Program-made: the position numbers and the translations under genes
Shown: piece after piece, positions 32,021 to 32,079 of the stretch
Position numbering within the stretch: the stretch's first letter is position 1
Layout of the letters: every line of letters starts with the position of its first letter
Assembly (NCBI GenBank): GCA_022447685.1
Contig: JAKVAO010000025.1
Location: 1 to 32,079, forward strand
Reading direction: 5' to 3'
Length of the DNA stretch: 32,079 bases
DNA from: Candidatus Caenarcanales bacterium
GTDB taxonomy: Bacteria > Cyanobacteriota > Vampirovibrionia > LMEP-6097
The notes under the pieces: model-generated
Told to the model about the DNA's origin: nothing
The model's database searches: none
What the model saw: only the letters and a program-made list of their open reading frames with translations

Positions 32021-32079
32021 AAATAAAGATTATGTAAACAAATAGGTCTAGCTCTGGCCAAATCTAGTTATTCATGAGT

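Overview
The window is an AT-rich bacterial chromosome segment with no sign of a phage, plasmid, transposon or CRISPR array. The best clue to the organism is the RNA polymerase. The beta' subunit is split into separate rpoC1 and rpoC2 genes. RpoC2 carries an insertion of about 620 residues inside the trigger loop, and rpoB-rpoC1-rpoC2 form their own operon away from rplKAJL. This is the cyanobacterial arrangement. There are no photosynthesis genes, and there are a flagellar switch protein (FliG), an MCE/MlaD-type lipid-transport protein and a heptose kinase. I infer a flagellated, diderm, non-photosynthetic relative of Cyanobacteria (Melainabacteria/Vampirovibrionia type), possibly from a metagenome. 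The rank is inference.

Layout. 1-2.0 kb (+): elbB-like and ftsY, closed by a bidirectional terminator. 2.0-11.3 kb (-): rpoB, rpoC1, rpoC2. 11.3-13.8 kb (-): an MCE/MlaD-like protein, then two unrecognised ORFs that lie in one frame and are separated by a TAA. 13.9-15.9 kb (+): aguB and aguA, which convert agmatine to putrescine. 16.0-17.2 kb (-): tRNA-Tyr and fliG. 17.3-20.6 kb: a YibE/F-type membrane protein (+), a pentapeptide-repeat protein (-) and a histidine phosphatase-like protein (+). 20.6-20.95 kb: a structured non-coding stretch with a likely small RNA resembling 6S RNA in outline. 20.95-23.9 kb: purH and a LysR regulator (-), divergent from a MAPEG membrane protein (+) across a clean dyad. 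23.9-27.1 kb (-): nuoN, an RNase D-like exonuclease and a RfaE1-type heptose-7-phosphate kinase. 27.2-29.8 kb (+): a soluble sensor histidine kinase followed 5 nt later by an unrecognised acidic protein. 29.8-30.3 kb (+): rpsP with its own promoter and terminator. 30.3-32.0 kb (-): two overlapping unrecognised genes, the downstream one apparently cut by a frameshift within a GNAT-like C-terminus.

Three patterns cross gene borders. First, about ten transcription units have a -10-like hexamer only 6-9 nt before the start codon and no Shine-Dalgarno sequence, which suggests leaderless mRNAs, while operon-internal genes such as rpoC1 have one. Second, an identical two-block element (17 nt, 15 nt spacer, 10 nt) occurs once at each end of the window in front of unrelated genes, and one copy abuts a start codon. 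Third, the core genes are intact, while two of the lineage-specific hypothetical loci are disrupted (an in-frame TAA and a +1 frameshift). Much of the window is otherwise housekeeping. I do not see a defence system or biosynthetic cluster.
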